Below, one piece after another: positions 1 to 7,892 of a stretch of 33,409 nt of DNA. A model generated the notes under the pieces. The model did not search any database, was not told the DNA's origin, and saw only the letters and a program-made list of their open reading frames with translations. Each line of letters starts with the position of its first letter. Position 1 is the stretch's first letter. The stretch covers positions 1 through 33,409 of the forward strand of contig NZ_ABCP01000037.1 of NCBI RefSeq assembly GCF_000170835.1. Direction: 5' to 3'. The stretch is from Marinobacter algicola DG893. GTDB lineage: Bacteria > Pseudomonadota > Gammaproteobacteria > Pseudomonadales > Oleiphilaceae. A program made the translations under genes and the position numbers.

Positions 1-411
1 TGGGACAAACCCCATGATGACCTCTCCCGCAAACTGGCAAAAGCCATCTCCACCGACAGCCCGGTGCGGGAGAAGCTGCTTGCCGGTGCCTGGACAACGG
101 CTGGCGAAGGCAAGGGGGCCGTTGAGAACCCTATTGCTCAATACAACTACTTGCTGAAGGATCACGACAAAGCCGAACAGCTTTATCGCAAAGTCACCAA
201 GGCGTATGCCAAGGGGCAGTTGCCGATGGACGCGCTGCATCCGGAAGAACGCTTCGAAGCCGCACTGGAAGCGGATATCTTCACCAAGGAAGAGGCCGAG
301 TTCATGCGTGAGTACGAAGCTGTGGTCCTGGAAATGCTGACCGTCGACGACTTTCCGTTCGACGAGTTCGCCCGCAACAAGGACACACTGATCGACCACA
401 ACCCGGCCTGA
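1..411 (+). CDS. fadE: FadE-type acyl-CoA dehydrogenase, 3' end only
   Basis: The reading frame is open from base 1 to a TGA at 409-411, giving the last 136 residues of a protein whose start lies outside the window. The stretch beginning WDKPHDDLSRKLAKAI and running to the C-terminus resembles the C-terminal extension (DUF1974) of the long FadE acyl-CoA dehydrogenases of about 815 residues. Those enzymes catalyse the first step of fatty-acid beta-oxidation. The catalytic flavin domain is not visible here, so the assignment rests on the tail alone. A 79-base gap with a strong hairpin separates it from crcB on the same strand. Confidence 0.75.
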   Translation, partial: WDKPHDDLSRKLAKAISTDSPVREKLLAGAWTTAGEGKGAVENPIAQYNYLLKDHDKAEQLYRKVTKAYAKGQLPMDALHPEERFEAALEADIFTKEEAEFMREYEAVVLEMLTVDDFPFDEFARNKDTLIDHNPA

Positions 412-440
412 TAGAAGGCAACGGGATTTGGATTGAGGGA

Positions 441-462
441 TGCCGGATGGCAACATCCGGCA
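441..462 (+). other. Strong hairpin between fadE and crcB
   Basis: TGCCGGATG and CATCCGGCA form a perfect 9-bp stem closed by a GCAA (GNRA-type) tetraloop. No T-run follows, so it is not a textbook intrinsic terminator. It lies 28 bases ahead of the crcB start and could protect the fadE 3' end or shape the crcB leader. I could not fit it to the fluoride riboswitch consensus. Confidence 0.55.
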
Positions 463-489
463 GGCACCAAACCAAGAGGTAAGTTGGGA

Positions 490-870
490 ATGTGGCTATC
501 AATCCTGGCCGTAAGCGCCGGAGCCGTTATCGGCGCAAACCTGAGATGGGCCCTGGGCCTTTGGCTCAACAGCAGCTACCACGCCATTCCCTACGGCACC
601 CTCGTAGCCAACCTCTCCGGCGGCTGGCTCATCGGCCTGTTTATTGGTTATTTCGTACATGGCACCTCGTTGGCGCCGGAGTGGCGCCTGTTTGCCATTA
701 CTGGTCTTTGCGGCGCCCTGACCACCTTCTCCACCTTCTCGCTGGAAATGCTTTCCGCCATCCAGGAAGGCAAATGGAGCATGGCCCTGGCTGGAATTCT
801 CGCCCATGTTGTTGGCTCTATCCTCATGACAGCACTGGGAATTTACACCTTCGGACTGGTTCGGGGATGA
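490..870 (+). CDS. crcB: CrcB/FluC fluoride ion channel
   Basis: This is a 126-residue protein with four predicted membrane helices, the normal size for CrcB/Fluc fluoride exporters, which work as antiparallel dimers in the inner membrane and relieve fluoride toxicity. Family features visible are GAVIGANLRW near residue 13, GTLVANLSGG with the conserved Asn near residue 40, and GLCGALTTFSTFSLE near residue 75, which carries the phenylalanine-containing TTFSTF segment. The ATG at 490 is chosen over an upstream in-frame start because AGAGGT sits 9 bases ahead of it and the extra N-terminus has no helix character. It is on the same strand as fadE with a hairpin between them. Confidence 0.93.
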   Translation: MWLSILAVSAGAVIGANLRWALGLWLNSSYHAIPYGTLVANLSGGWLIGLFIGYFVHGTSLAPEWRLFAITGLCGALTTFSTFSLEMLSAIQEGKWSMALAGILAHVVGSILMTALGIYTFGLVRG

Positions 871-907
871 TGGGTAACACTACGTACGCAATAAATTAAA
901 AATACGC

Positions 908-936
908 TTGGCAATCCTAAAAACAAAGAGTAGAGT
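908..936 (+). promoter_or_regulatory. Candidate sigma-70 promoter for the cold-shock gene
   Basis: TTGGCA (908-913) and TAGAGT (931-936) are separated by 17 bases in an AT-rich gap. Transcription from here would leave a leader of roughly 165 bases before the ATG at 1108. Long structured leaders are typical of cold-shock mRNAs. The rest of the 871-1107 gap shows no gene. Confidence 0.4.
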
Positions 937-1107
937 TATTTGCGAAGGAAAGATTCAGTAAAGCTTTCATGAATAAGACGTACCTCCGCAGTTAGTAGTG
1001 ACCGTCCTGTTTTTGATTCCGCGAATTCTTTTTTCGTAAACGCTGATCAGGCATCACAACGATAGCCTGACGGCAAGATAAAATGATTGATTTCAGGAAG
1101 TTTAAGT

Positions 1108-1314
1108 ATGTCTACTACTACCGGCACTGTTAAGTTCTTCAACGAAGCAAAAGGCTTTGGCTTTATCACTCGTGAAGGCGGCCCGGACGTATTCGTTCAC
1201 TACAGCGCAATTCAGGGCAGCGGCTTCAAGACCCTGGCAGAAGGCCAGCAGGTTGAGTTCACCGTTACCCAGGGCCAGAAAGGTCCTCAGGCGGAAAACG
1301 TTACTGCTATCTAA
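1108..1314 (+). CDS. CspA-family cold-shock protein
   Basis: This is a 68-residue cold-shock domain protein, a single five-stranded OB fold that binds single-stranded RNA and DNA and acts as an RNA chaperone. The nucleic-acid-binding motifs are KGFGFI (RNP1, about residues 15-20) and VFVHYSAI (RNP2, about residues 29-36). The ATG at 1108 follows AGGAAG at 1095-1100. A longer in-frame start at 1087 adds seven unlikely residues. Most related genomes carry several paralogues, so whether this copy is cold-induced cannot be told from the protein. The long AT-rich leader and the immediate terminator suggest a monocistronic transcript. Confidence 0.96.
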   Translation: MSTTTGTVKFFNEAKGFGFITREGGPDVFVHYSAIQGSGFKTLAEGQQVEFTVTQGQKGPQAENVTAI

Positions 1315-1338
1315 CGGATAGTAGGGCACCGCCAGAAA

Positions 1339-1361
1339 GGCAGCCTCGGCTGCCTTTTTTT
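1339..1361 (+). terminator. Rho-independent terminator of the cold-shock gene
   Basis: GGCAGC and GCTGCC form a 6-bp GC stem around a CTCG loop, followed by CC and seven T residues (1355-1361). It begins 25 bases after the stop codon. This is the clearest intrinsic terminator in the window. Confidence 0.9.
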
Positions 1362-1453
1362 GTGAGTGGATTTTGTGATTCCCACCCGAATATGACATCT
1401 TTTATTCCCTGCCGTCGGGCGATCGCCCAACCTTAGTTTGCTCAGGGCCTGCT

Positions 1454-2149
1454 ATGCTGAACACCCTCAAAGTTGTCTGGATCCTGTTTTGGGCTGCACT
1501 GCTCACGCTGATCCTGTTCCTGCCCATTGTTATCGCCGCACTTGCCGGTCGCAGTGGGAACGCCGCCTTTCACGGCACCCAGGTATACGCCTGGTGCATG
1601 CTCAGACTCACCGGAATCCGCCTGAAAGTCAGCGGACGCGAGTACATCGATCCGGCTCAGCGCTACGTTATCCTCAGTAATCACGCGTCCTATTTTGATC
1701 CGCCGGCGCTGGTGTTGGCATTGGGCCTGCAATACCGCTGGGTGATCAAGAAAGAGCTGCGTAAGGTGCCCCTATTCGGTCTTGCGCTGGAGACGTCCCG
1801 TAACCTTTTCATTGACCGGTCAAAAGGCAGTGATGCGCTGGAGAGCATCAAGCGGGGCGTCGCCCAGTTGCCCGAGGGCACTGGCATCCTGATGTTTCCG
1901 GAAGGCACCCGATCCTGGGATGGCAAGCTGCTGCCCTTCAAGAAAGGCGGGTTTGTCATTGCCCGCGACGGCGAGCTGCCCATTCTACCGGTGACGATCC
2001 GGGGCTCCCATGACCGACTCCCCAAGGGAACGGCGGTGTTTTCGCCAGGTCTGATCGAGATCATCGTTCATCCGCCGGTGACCACCGCCGGACGTGAGGA
2101 GAGGGAAGTCCGGGAGGAAGTGAGGGGCACCATAGAAGGTGCCCTCTGA
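1454..2149 (+). CDS. plsC: 1-acyl-sn-glycerol-3-phosphate acyltransferase (PlsC family)
   Basis: This 231-residue inner-membrane acyltransferase transfers an acyl group to lysophosphatidic acid to make phosphatidic acid, the second acylation in phospholipid synthesis. An N-terminal hydrophobic helix (residues 5-31) precedes the catalytic domain. The HX4D motif is NHASYFD, with His77 and Asp82, and the glycerophosphate-binding motif FPEGTRS is at 148-154. Length and motif order match PlsC. The ATG at 1454 follows AGGG at 1444-1447. Related genomes often have several PlsC-like proteins, so this could be a paralogue with a different acyl or head-group preference. It runs convergent with the next gene across 10 bases. 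Confidence 0.9.
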   Translation: MLNTLKVVWILFWAALLTLILFLPIVIAALAGRSGNAAFHGTQVYAWCMLRLTGIRLKVSGREYIDPAQRYVILSNHASYFDPPALVLALGLQYRWVIKKELRKVPLFGLALETSRNLFIDRSKGSDALESIKRGVAQLPEGTGILMFPEGTRSWDGKLLPFKKGGFVIARDGELPILPVTIRGSHDRLPKGTAVFSPGLIEIIVHPPVTTAGREEREVREEVRGTIEGAL

Positions 2150-2159
2150 GGGGTAATGA

Positions 2160-2975
2160 TCAGTCGCTAAAAACGTCTTCGTAGAGCCTCAGAGTGCCCT
2201 CCCACGAACGTTTCGCGGCTTGCTCGTCATAGGCGATGGGCATATTGAATTCCTCGGCGACCTTATCCGCTCCCGGGTTGGTGAACGAGTGCATGACGCC
2301 GGGAAAGCTGACCAGAGTCAGATCCGCTCCGGCATCCTGCATTTCTTTCACCAGGCTGGACACCTGATCCGATGGCACCATCTTGTCCGCACCGCCGGTG
2401 TAGACGTGAATCCGGGGCTGAACCTTGCCGGCTTCGGCTTTGATGGGGCTGCCCAGCGCGCCGTGATAGCTGACGACGGCGTCCAGATCCACACCCAGGC
2501 GCGCCATGTTCAGTACCACGGCACCGCCAAAGCAATAACCCTGGGCGGCAATCTTGCTGCCGTCGACACTGTCGTGCTGTGCGAGTAGCTCCTTGGCAGC
2601 CATGAAGCGGGCCTTGACCTGATCAATATCTTTGGTCGCCTCCTTCATAAAGGCCTGCGCGTCTTCGGGATGTTCGGCGAGCTTGCCGGAGCCATACATA
2701 TCCAGCGCAAACGCCGTGTAGCCGGCGGCTGCCAGCTTTTCCGCCTGCTCACGGGCAAACTCATTGTGCCCCCACCATTCGTGAACCACCAGAACACCGG
2801 GGCGCTTGCCTTCGGCTTCATCGTCGTACGCCATGTAACCGGTAAACGTTTTGCCGTTTACGGTGTATTCCACGGTTTCTGTCTGCATGTCGGCTGTCAC
2901 CTGTCCGCTTGCCAGGGTAAGGGCTACTGCGAGTGAGAGCGGCGCTGCCGCCAGGGCGTGCCTGTGTCTGTTCAT
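2160..2975 (-). CDS. Exported dienelactone hydrolase family protein
   Basis: This is a 271-residue alpha/beta hydrolase of the dienelactone hydrolase family. Residues 1-28 form a classic Sec signal peptide (basic start, hydrophobic core, ASGQVTA), so the mature enzyme is probably periplasmic. The nucleophile is the cysteine of GYCFGG, the acid probably the aspartate of GGADKMVP, and the base the histidine of GVMHSF. This is the Cys-Asp-His triad typical of the family, with VVHEWWG near residue 64 as a further signature. Classical dienelactone hydrolases in chloroaromatic degradation are cytoplasmic and sit in catabolic operons. No such operon is present, so the substrate is unknown. AGGA precedes the ATG by a few bases. 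Confidence 0.88.
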   Translation of the reverse strand: MNRHRHALAAAPLSLAVALTLASGQVTADMQTETVEYTVNGKTFTGYMAYDDEAEGKRPGVLVVHEWWGHNEFAREQAEKLAAAGYTAFALDMYGSGKLAEHPEDAQAFMKEATKDIDQVKARFMAAKELLAQHDSVDGSKIAAQGYCFGGAVVLNMARLGVDLDAVVSYHGALGSPIKAEAGKVQPRIHVYTGGADKMVPSDQVSSLVKEMQDAGADLTLVSFPGVMHSFTNPGADKVAEEFNMPIAYDEQAAKRSWEGTLRLYEDVFSD

Positions 2976-3134
2976 GGGTTCCTGCTCCGTTTGGGTCGAT
3001 TGCGTGCATTGCTCCGGGTTTTACGCCGAGGCCCATTAAACCGATGCATTCAATTGCTACTGCCGGTGTCATACCTTTTTACTACACTTTACGGGATGAA
3101 ACATCGTTTACCCGACGGATTCAAGGGGTCAGGC

Positions 3135-4247
3135 ATGAAGATAGGCGTACCGAAGGAGATCAAGAATCACGAGTACCGGGTGGGAATGACACCGGCGGCG
3201 GTCCATGAGCTGTGTGGCCACGGCCACAATGTTTGCGTTGAGACGAATGCGGGTGCTGCCATTGGCTTCACGGACGACGATTATATGAGGGCCGGGGCTG
3301 AGATTCTCGACAGCGGAACCGCTGTGTTTGAGGCGGCCGACATGATCGTCAAGGTCAAGGAGCCCCAGGCGGAAGAACGAGCCTTGCTGAAGTCCGACCA
3401 GACCCTCTTTACCTACCTGCACCTTGCGCCGGACCAGGCCCAGACCGATGACCTCGTGGCCTCAGGGGCAACCTGTATTGCCTATGAAACGGTCACTGAC
3501 AACCACGGGCGACTGCCGCTACTGGCCCCTATGTCGGAAGTGGCGGGGCGGATGTCGATTCAGGCTGGTGCCCACTGCCTGGAAAAATCCCTCGGCGGTC
3601 GAGGTGTGCTGCTGGGCGGTGTGCCGGGTGTGAGCCCTGCGAGGGTAACCGTGATTGGCGGTGGTGTGGTGGGTCAGAACGCAGTGGCCATGGCCATTGG
3701 CCTGGGAGCCCATGTAACGGTCCTCGACCGCAATATGGACGTATTGAGAAATCTCGACCATCTCTATGGCAACCGCATCAGCACGCTGTTCTCAACCGCC
3801 GCGACGCTGGAGGAAGCGGTGATCGAGTCGGACCTGGTCATTGGCGGTGTGCTGATTCCCGGAGCGTCCGCACCCAAACTGGTGACCCGTGATATGGTCA
3901 GCCGCATGCCCGAAGGCAGTGTTATCGTAGATGTGGCTATTGATCAGGGCGGTTGTACTGAAACTTCGAAACCCACCACGCACGATGCGCCTACCTACGT
4001 TGTGGACGGGGTGGTGCACTACTGTGTTGCCAATATGCCGGGCGCGGTGGCAAGAACCTCCACTCTGGCGCTGAATAATGTAACACTGCCGTTTATCGTC
4101 GCACTGGCCAACAAGGGACCGGAAAGAGCGATGAAGGACGACCCCCATCTGCGCAACGGCCTCAACGTGTTCCAGGGCAAGGTCACTTTCCGCGAGGTGG
4201 CGGAATCCACCGGCTATGAGTTTGCAGATCCTGAAGATCTGCTCTGA
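3135..4247 (+). CDS. ald: Alanine dehydrogenase
   Basis: This 370-residue cytoplasmic enzyme interconverts L-alanine and pyruvate plus ammonia using NAD. It begins [19 protein letters not shown], a hallmark of the family. The catalytic residues are Lys75 (IVKVKEPQ), His96 (YLHLAPD) and Asp270 (VAIDQGG), and the Rossmann glycines lie in [10 protein letters not shown] (174-183). The ATG at 3135 is preferred over a much longer in-frame start because it matches the family N-terminus and follows AGGGG at 3123-3127. The divergent gap 2976-3134 shows no recognisable operator, and no lrp-type regulator sits next door, although one commonly does. A GST-like gene follows after 29 bases and is probably co-transcribed. 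Confidence 0.96.
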   Translation: MKIGVPKEIKNHEYRVGMTPAAVHELCGHGHNVCVETNAGAAIGFTDDDYMRAGAEILDSGTAVFEAADMIVKVKEPQAEERALLKSDQTLFTYLHLAPDQAQTDDLVASGATCIAYETVTDNHGRLPLLAPMSEVAGRMSIQAGAHCLEKSLGGRGVLLGGVPGVSPARVTVIGGGVVGQNAVAMAIGLGAHVTVLDRNMDVLRNLDHLYGNRISTLFSTAATLEEAVIESDLVIGGVLIPGASAPKLVTRDMVSRMPEGSVIVDVAIDQGGCTETSKPTTHDAPTYVVDGVVHYCVANMPGAVARTSTLALNNVTLPFIVALANKGPERAMKDDPHLRNGLNVFQGKVTFREVAESTGYEFADPEDLL

Positions 4248-4276
4248 CATTAACATCATTCAAACAAGGAGATTCC

Positions 4277-4849
4277 ATGAAACTGATCGGTTCCACCACG
4301 TCCCCCTATGTTCGCCGTATCAGGCTGCTGTTGGCCGATAGTGACTATGAATTCGTGAACCTCGACATCTATGGTCAGGGCAGGGATGAGCTCCGGCGCA
4401 ACAACCCGGCGCTGAAGATTCCCATGCTGATCGACGACAATCAGGAGGTGTACGATTCCCGGGTAATTGCCCGCTACCTCAGCGAAAAGCAGGGCATGGT
4501 GCCGTTGACCTGGGACCAGGAAAACCAGCTGACGCTGATTGACGCTGCCAACGATTCTGCGGTGATCTTGCTGCTGTCGGCCCGCTCCGGCATCGATACC
4601 AACGAAGACCTGATGTTTTTCAACCTCCAGCGTGAACGCATCATGATGACGTTCAGAACCCTGGCGGCCATGGTGGACGACGGTCAGTTTTCTCAGTGGA
4701 GCTACCCGGCCATTTGCCTCTACTGTCTGGTGGATTGGATCGATTTCCGGGATCTGGTGGATTTTACCGGTGTTGAGAGTCTGCTTGGTTTCAGGGACCA
4801 GCATCGTGATCAGCCGCTTGTCGCTGCTACTGACCCGAGAAAAGCGTAA
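4277..4849 (+). CDS. Glutathione S-transferase family protein
   Basis: This is a 190-residue protein with an N-terminal thioredoxin-like domain: MKLIGSTTSPYVRRIRLLLA at the start, NPALKIPMLID with the cis-proline near residue 48, and YDSRVIARYLSEK near residue 60, which is the usual glutathione-binding D/E-S turn. A shorter helical C-terminal domain follows. The sequence SPYVRR places a serine where some GSTs have the catalytic Ser or Cys. A strong ribosome site, AAGGAG at 4266-4271, precedes the ATG by 5 bases. The protein is slightly short for a GST of 200-220 residues, and its substrate cannot be told. It lies 29 bases after ald. Confidence 0.87.
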   Translation: MKLIGSTTSPYVRRIRLLLADSDYEFVNLDIYGQGRDELRRNNPALKIPMLIDDNQEVYDSRVIARYLSEKQGMVPLTWDQENQLTLIDAANDSAVILLLSARSGIDTNEDLMFFNLQRERIMMTFRTLAAMVDDGQFSQWSYPAICLYCLVDWIDFRDLVDFTGVESLLGFRDQHRDQPLVAATDPRKA

Positions 4850-4891
4850 GGTTTTGTCCGGAAGTGATTGGCAATAAAAGACAAGATGGCT

Positions 4892-4918
4892 TTAACACTT
4901 GCGTTTCTAGTCTATAGT
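4892..4918 (+). promoter_or_regulatory. Weak candidate promoter for the Yip1 gene
   Basis: TATAGT at 4913-4918 is a good -10 element, with a poor upstream match (TTTAAC or TTAACA near 4891-4897) at 15-16 bases. The spacing is short, so the -35 call is unsure. The -10 resembles the TATAGT elements seen before pbpG, the response regulator and pit. Confidence 0.3.
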
Positions 4919-4930
4919 TGAAGGTAGCGT

Positions 4931-4949
4931 GGCCTGATCTTTTCAGGCC
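4931..4949 (+). other. Leader hairpin ahead of the Yip1 gene
   Basis: GGCCTGA and TCAGGCC form a perfect 7-bp stem around a 5-base loop. There is no T-run after it. It falls within the first bases of a transcript starting from the -10 at 4913 and 53 bases before the ATG. Confidence 0.45.
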
Positions 4950-5002
4950 CGTGAGGCGTATCCATTCAACCAATAATAAAATTACCTCAAGGGGGTAAAG
5001 CC

Positions 5003-5614
5003 ATGCTCCTGAATCACGCATTTGGTCTGTTCACCCATCCCGATGCCGAGTGGGCCGAGATCCGCAAGGAACACGCACCTCCCCGGCGGCTCTATGTTGC
5101 CTATGTGCTGTTGCTTGGCGCGATAGCGCCGATCTGTGCCTACATTTCCACGGCTCACATCGGTTGGACGGTGAGCGGTGAGCGCGTCATAAAGCTCACG
5201 GAAGTCAGTGCGATACAGCTAAGCGTTCTGACCTATCTGGCCATGCTGGTGGGGGTGTTTGCCCTGGGGTTCGCCATCAACTGGATGGCTCGGACATATG
5301 GCGCCCATGAAGAAGCCGTTCCTTCCAATGGCATTGCGTTGGCGTCTTATTCCTGTACGCCGCTGTTCCTCGCCGGTTTTGCGTTGCTCTATCCGGTGCC
5401 CTGGTTCAATGCCCTGGTCTTCCTGGCGGCGGCCTGTTATGGCGCCTGGCTGATGTACGATGGCCTGCCGATTGTCATGGGCATTCCCAAGGACCAGGCG
5501 GTGATGTACGCCGGTGCCTTGCTGACGGTGGCGCTGGTCATTCTGGTGTCAACCCGTGTGGGGTCCGTCATCCTCTGGAACTATGGCCTGGGGCCGGTCT
5601 TCGTCGAAGGGTAG
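5003..5614 (+). CDS. Yip1-family integral membrane protein
   Basis: This 203-residue protein has about five predicted membrane helices and no soluble domain. Its N-terminus, MLLNHAFGLFTHPDAEWAEIRKE, is the recognisable start of bacterial Yip1-domain (YckC/YIPF-like) proteins, which place a short amphipathic segment with a P-x-x-x-W motif before the helices. Helices lie near residues 30-52, 70-96, 110-135, 137-160 and 168-192. Bacterial members have no settled function. AGGGGG at 4990-4995 gives a strong ribosome site. It stands alone between the GST-like gene and the phosphatase, with its own probable promoter and leader hairpin. Confidence 0.8.
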   Translation: MLLNHAFGLFTHPDAEWAEIRKEHAPPRRLYVAYVLLLGAIAPICAYISTAHIGWTVSGERVIKLTEVSAIQLSVLTYLAMLVGVFALGFAINWMARTYGAHEEAVPSNGIALASYSCTPLFLAGFALLYPVPWFNALVFLAAACYGAWLMYDGLPIVMGIPKDQAVMYAGALLTVALVILVSTRVGSVILWNYGLGPVFVEG

Positions 5615-5668
5615 CGGTTTTGCCCGGCCTGTCGTGATTTGCTATTCAGGATGTCGCCATCCGTCATC

Positions 5669-5686
5669 CTGTCGTTACACTTTGGC
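5669..5686 (+). promoter_or_regulatory. Weak PhoB-box-like sequence ahead of the PhoD-type gene
   Basis: CTGTCGT-TACA-CTTTGGC matches 6 of 7 and 4 of 7 positions of the two PhoB half-sites (CTGTCAT/CTGTCAC) with the right 4-base spacer. It lies 42 bases ahead of the phosphatase ATG. The second half is poor, and this may be chance. Confidence 0.22.
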
Positions 5687-5727
5687 GCTACCTTTTACCT
5701 GACCACTAAACCAGGGCAGGGAAAGGT

Positions 5728-7467
5728 ATGAAACGATTGAGCCGCAGGGACTTCCTGAAAGCATCCGCCATGGGCATGGGCGCTGTTGCCGTATCCACAG
5801 GACTGGCCGGATGCATACTCGACAGCAGCGACAAACGCGATATCCGCTTCTCCCAGGGCGTTGCCAGTGGCGACCCCCTGCAGGATGGCGTAATCCTCTG
5901 GACTCGTGCCGTGCCGGACGACGATTCCGGTCGGGACGTGGACATCGCCTGGGAAGTCTCTACTGACGCTGACTTCCGCGGCATGACTCATTCCGGCCGC
6001 TCGCGCGCTGCGGCTCAGCACGATTACACCTTCAAGGTGGATGTCCGGGGCCTGATGCCAGGTCAGCGCTATTACTATCGTTTCCGCACCGCCAGAAGCA
6101 CTTCCCCGACCGGTATGACGCAGACCCTTCCTGAGGGCACGGTGAGCCAGGTGAGGTTCGCCGTGGTGTCCTGCTCCAACTACCCCGCTGGCTACTTCAA
6201 CGTGTATCGGGAAATCGCGGGCCTGGACAACCTGGATGCCGTGCTGCATCTGGGGGACTATCTCTATGAGTACGACAGCGACCCGGATAGTTATGGTGCT
6301 GCGCAGGCAGACGCCATGGGCCGTACGTTCCCCGCATCGAATAACCGTGAGCTCATCACCCTGGAAGATTACCGCCACCGCTACGCCATCTACCGGGGCG
6401 ATGATCACTTGAGGGAGTTGCACCGCAAGGTGCCGTTCATCACTGTCTGGGATGACCACGAAGTGGCCAACGACACCTGGAGGAACGGTGCTGAGAACCA
6501 CAACGCCGACGAGGGTGATTTCAGTGACCGTAAACTCGATGCACTGCGTGCCTACTTTGAATGGATGCCGATCCGGCCGGTCACGGACGGAGACCAGGAG
6601 ACCATCTCCCGCAGTTTCCGCTTTGGCGACCTGGTGGATTTGCACATGCTGGATACGAGGATCATCGGCCGCGACGAGCAACTGGCCTACACTGACTACC
6701 TGACCCAGGATGGCATTGACGCAGCCCGGTTTGCTGCAGATATAGGCGACCCGAACCGCACCATGCTGGGAGCGGAGCAGCGGCTTTGGCTTGAGAACGC
6801 CTTGGCAACTTCGACCGCCACCTGGCAGGTACTAGGGCAGCAGGTGTTGATGGGGCGGATGACGCTGCCTGCGGAGCTGCTGGCCGGCATCATCAACCCT
6901 GACCCATCTGTGTTGCTGCCCCTGTTCGCGGAGCTGGCCAACCTCAAGGGCCGCTACCTGGCTGGAGATCCCTCGTTAACCGACGAGGAAATCGCCCGAA
7001 TCGAAACCGTACTGCCCTACAATCTGGATGCCTGGGACGGCTACTACGTGGAACGGGAAGTGATTCTGGAAACGGCGAGGCAACTACAAAAGAACCTCGT
7101 GGTACTGGCCGGAGATACCCACAATGCCTGGGCAAGCAACCTGAAAACCGGCAATGGTGACCAGGTGGGTGTCGAGTTCGCCACGCCGGGGGTTTCTTCC
7201 CCCGGTCTTGAAGACTATCTCCAGTTGCCGGAAGCGACCATACCCGATGCCGAGGCGGCTATAAAGCTCCTGGTGGACGATCTTGACTACCTGAACGTGA
7301 ACCAGCGGGGCTATATGCTGGTGACATTTACCCCTGATGAGGCAAGGGCGGACTGGCGCTTCGTCAGCACCGTCAAAGACCGTAACTACGAGATTATCGG
7401 TGATCGAAATGCTGCCCGGCAGACCTTGCCGGGGCCGGGCAACCGTTCATTGGTAACGCCCGGTTGA
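5728..7467 (+). CDS. phoD: PhoD-type alkaline phosphatase/phosphodiesterase, Tat-exported lipoprotein
   Basis: This 579-residue metallophosphatase is predicted to act outside the cytoplasm on phosphate esters. The N-terminus carries a twin-arginine motif (SRRDFLK, Arg6-Arg7) and a lipobox-like LAGC with Cys29, suggesting Tat export followed by lipidation. An N-terminal PhoD domain (about residues 35-130) precedes the catalytic domain. Likely metal-binding segments are VVSCSNYPAGYFN (about 147), HLGDYLYEY (about 175), VWDDHEVANDTW (about 241) and VVLAGDTHNAW (about 458). PhoD enzymes typically use Fe and Ca and are often phosphate-starvation induced. A weak Pho-box-like sequence lies upstream. 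The ATG follows GGGAAAGG. The nearest alternative is a related phytase or phosphodiesterase of the same fold. Confidence 0.9.
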   Translation: MKRLSRRDFLKASAMGMGAVAVSTGLAGCILDSSDKRDIRFSQGVASGDPLQDGVILWTRAVPDDDSGRDVDIAWEVSTDADFRGMTHSGRSRAAAQHDYTFKVDVRGLMPGQRYYYRFRTARSTSPTGMTQTLPEGTVSQVRFAVVSCSNYPAGYFNVYREIAGLDNLDAVLHLGDYLYEYDSDPDSYGAAQADAMGRTFPASNNRELITLEDYRHRYAIYRGDDHLRELHRKVPFITVWDDHEVANDTWRNGAENHNADEGDFSDRKLDALRAYFEWMPIRPVTDGDQETISRSFRFGDLVDLHMLDTRIIGRDEQLAYTDYLTQDGIDAARFAADIGDPNRTMLGAEQRLWLENALATSTATWQVLGQQVLMGRMTLPAELLAGIINPDPSVLLPLFAELANLKGRYLAGDPSLTDEEIARIETVLPYNLDAWDGYYVEREVILETARQLQKNLVVLAGDTHNAWASNLKTGNGDQVGVEFATPGVSSPGLEDYLQLPEATIPDAEAAIKLLVDDLDYLNVNQRGYMLVTFTPDEARADWRFVSTVKDRNYEIIGDRNAARQTLPGPGNRSLVTPG

Positions 7468-7480
7468 CGGGATCTGTAAA

Positions 7481-7508
7481 CCCGCTGCCGAACGATTCAG
7501 GCGGCGGG
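7481..7508. other. Hairpin at the convergent phosphatase/glutaredoxin ends
   Basis: CCCGCTGCC (7481-7489) pairs with GGCGGCGGG (7500-7508) through 9 bp including one wobble, with a 10-base loop. It overlaps the last codons of the minus-strand glutaredoxin-like gene. Neither strand has a T-run, so a terminator role is only possible. Confidence 0.35.
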
Positions 7509-7892
7509 TTCGAATTGCCGTTGCAGCCATAGCCTGATGTCGTCGGATTCGTACAGCCACTGATCCTTGCCGTCATCCTGTCGAATTCGCAGGCAGGGCA
7601 CCTTGACGTGACCGCCGCCGGCTTCCAGCTCTGAGCGGCGGCCGCTGTCATGCTGCGCATCACGGGTTTCAATGTTGAGGCCCAGGCGCGCGATTTCCTT
7701 GCGGACCTTGATGCAGAAGGGGCAGGCCGTGAACTGGTAAAGCGCGAGGTCTTCGCAGGCACTGTCCACCTTTGCCTGTGCGTCAGGCGTGCGTGTGATG
7801 CTCTTGGGCGTGCTCAACTTCTCGCTGATCAGCATGACGGGGGTCAGGATCAGCCGAAGGGTACGGAAAAAATAGCGGATGATGATTCTCAT
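7497..7892 (-). CDS. Membrane-anchored glutaredoxin-like protein
   Basis: This is a 131-residue protein. Residues 1-22 are hydrophobic and basic (MRIIIRYFFRTLRLILTPVML), a likely membrane anchor. After a linker, a glutaredoxin/GST-N thioredoxin fold starts near residue 48 with the active-site motif CPFC (Cys57, Cys60), then KVPCLRI with the cis-proline and YESDDIRLWLQ, which fits the glutathione-binding end of the fold. It probably reduces disulfides or glutathionylated thiols. The ATG at 7892 overlaps the upstream HPP gene's stop by four bases (ATGA) and has no strong ribosome site of its own, so translational coupling is likely. A longer in-frame ORF reaching 8000 would lie inside the HPP gene and is not preferred. 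Confidence 0.85.
   Translation of the reverse strand: MRIIIRYFFRTLRLILTPVMLISEKLSTPKSITRTPDAQAKVDSACEDLALYQFTACPFCIKVRKEIARLGLNIETRDAQHDSGRRSELEAGGGHVKVPCLRIRQDDGKDQWLYESDDIRLWLQRQFEPAA

Noticed and set aside
415..490. Fluoride riboswitch ahead of crcB
   Set aside because: The hairpin at 441-462 lacks the conserved aptamer loops and pseudoknot sequence as I know them. Left as an unassigned hairpin.
2976..3134. Lrp-type operator between the dienelactone hydrolase and ald genes
   Set aside because: No clear inverted repeat or promoter pair could be supported in this divergent gap.
2958..3134. N-terminal extension of ald by 59 codons
   Set aside because: The extension crosses the divergent promoter gap and the signal peptide end of the neighbour. 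The family starts at MKIGVPKE with a ribosome site.
5695..6681. A 328-residue minus-strand open frame
   Set aside because: It is antisense to the PhoD-type gene, whose motifs are continuous and complete, so this is a composition shadow.
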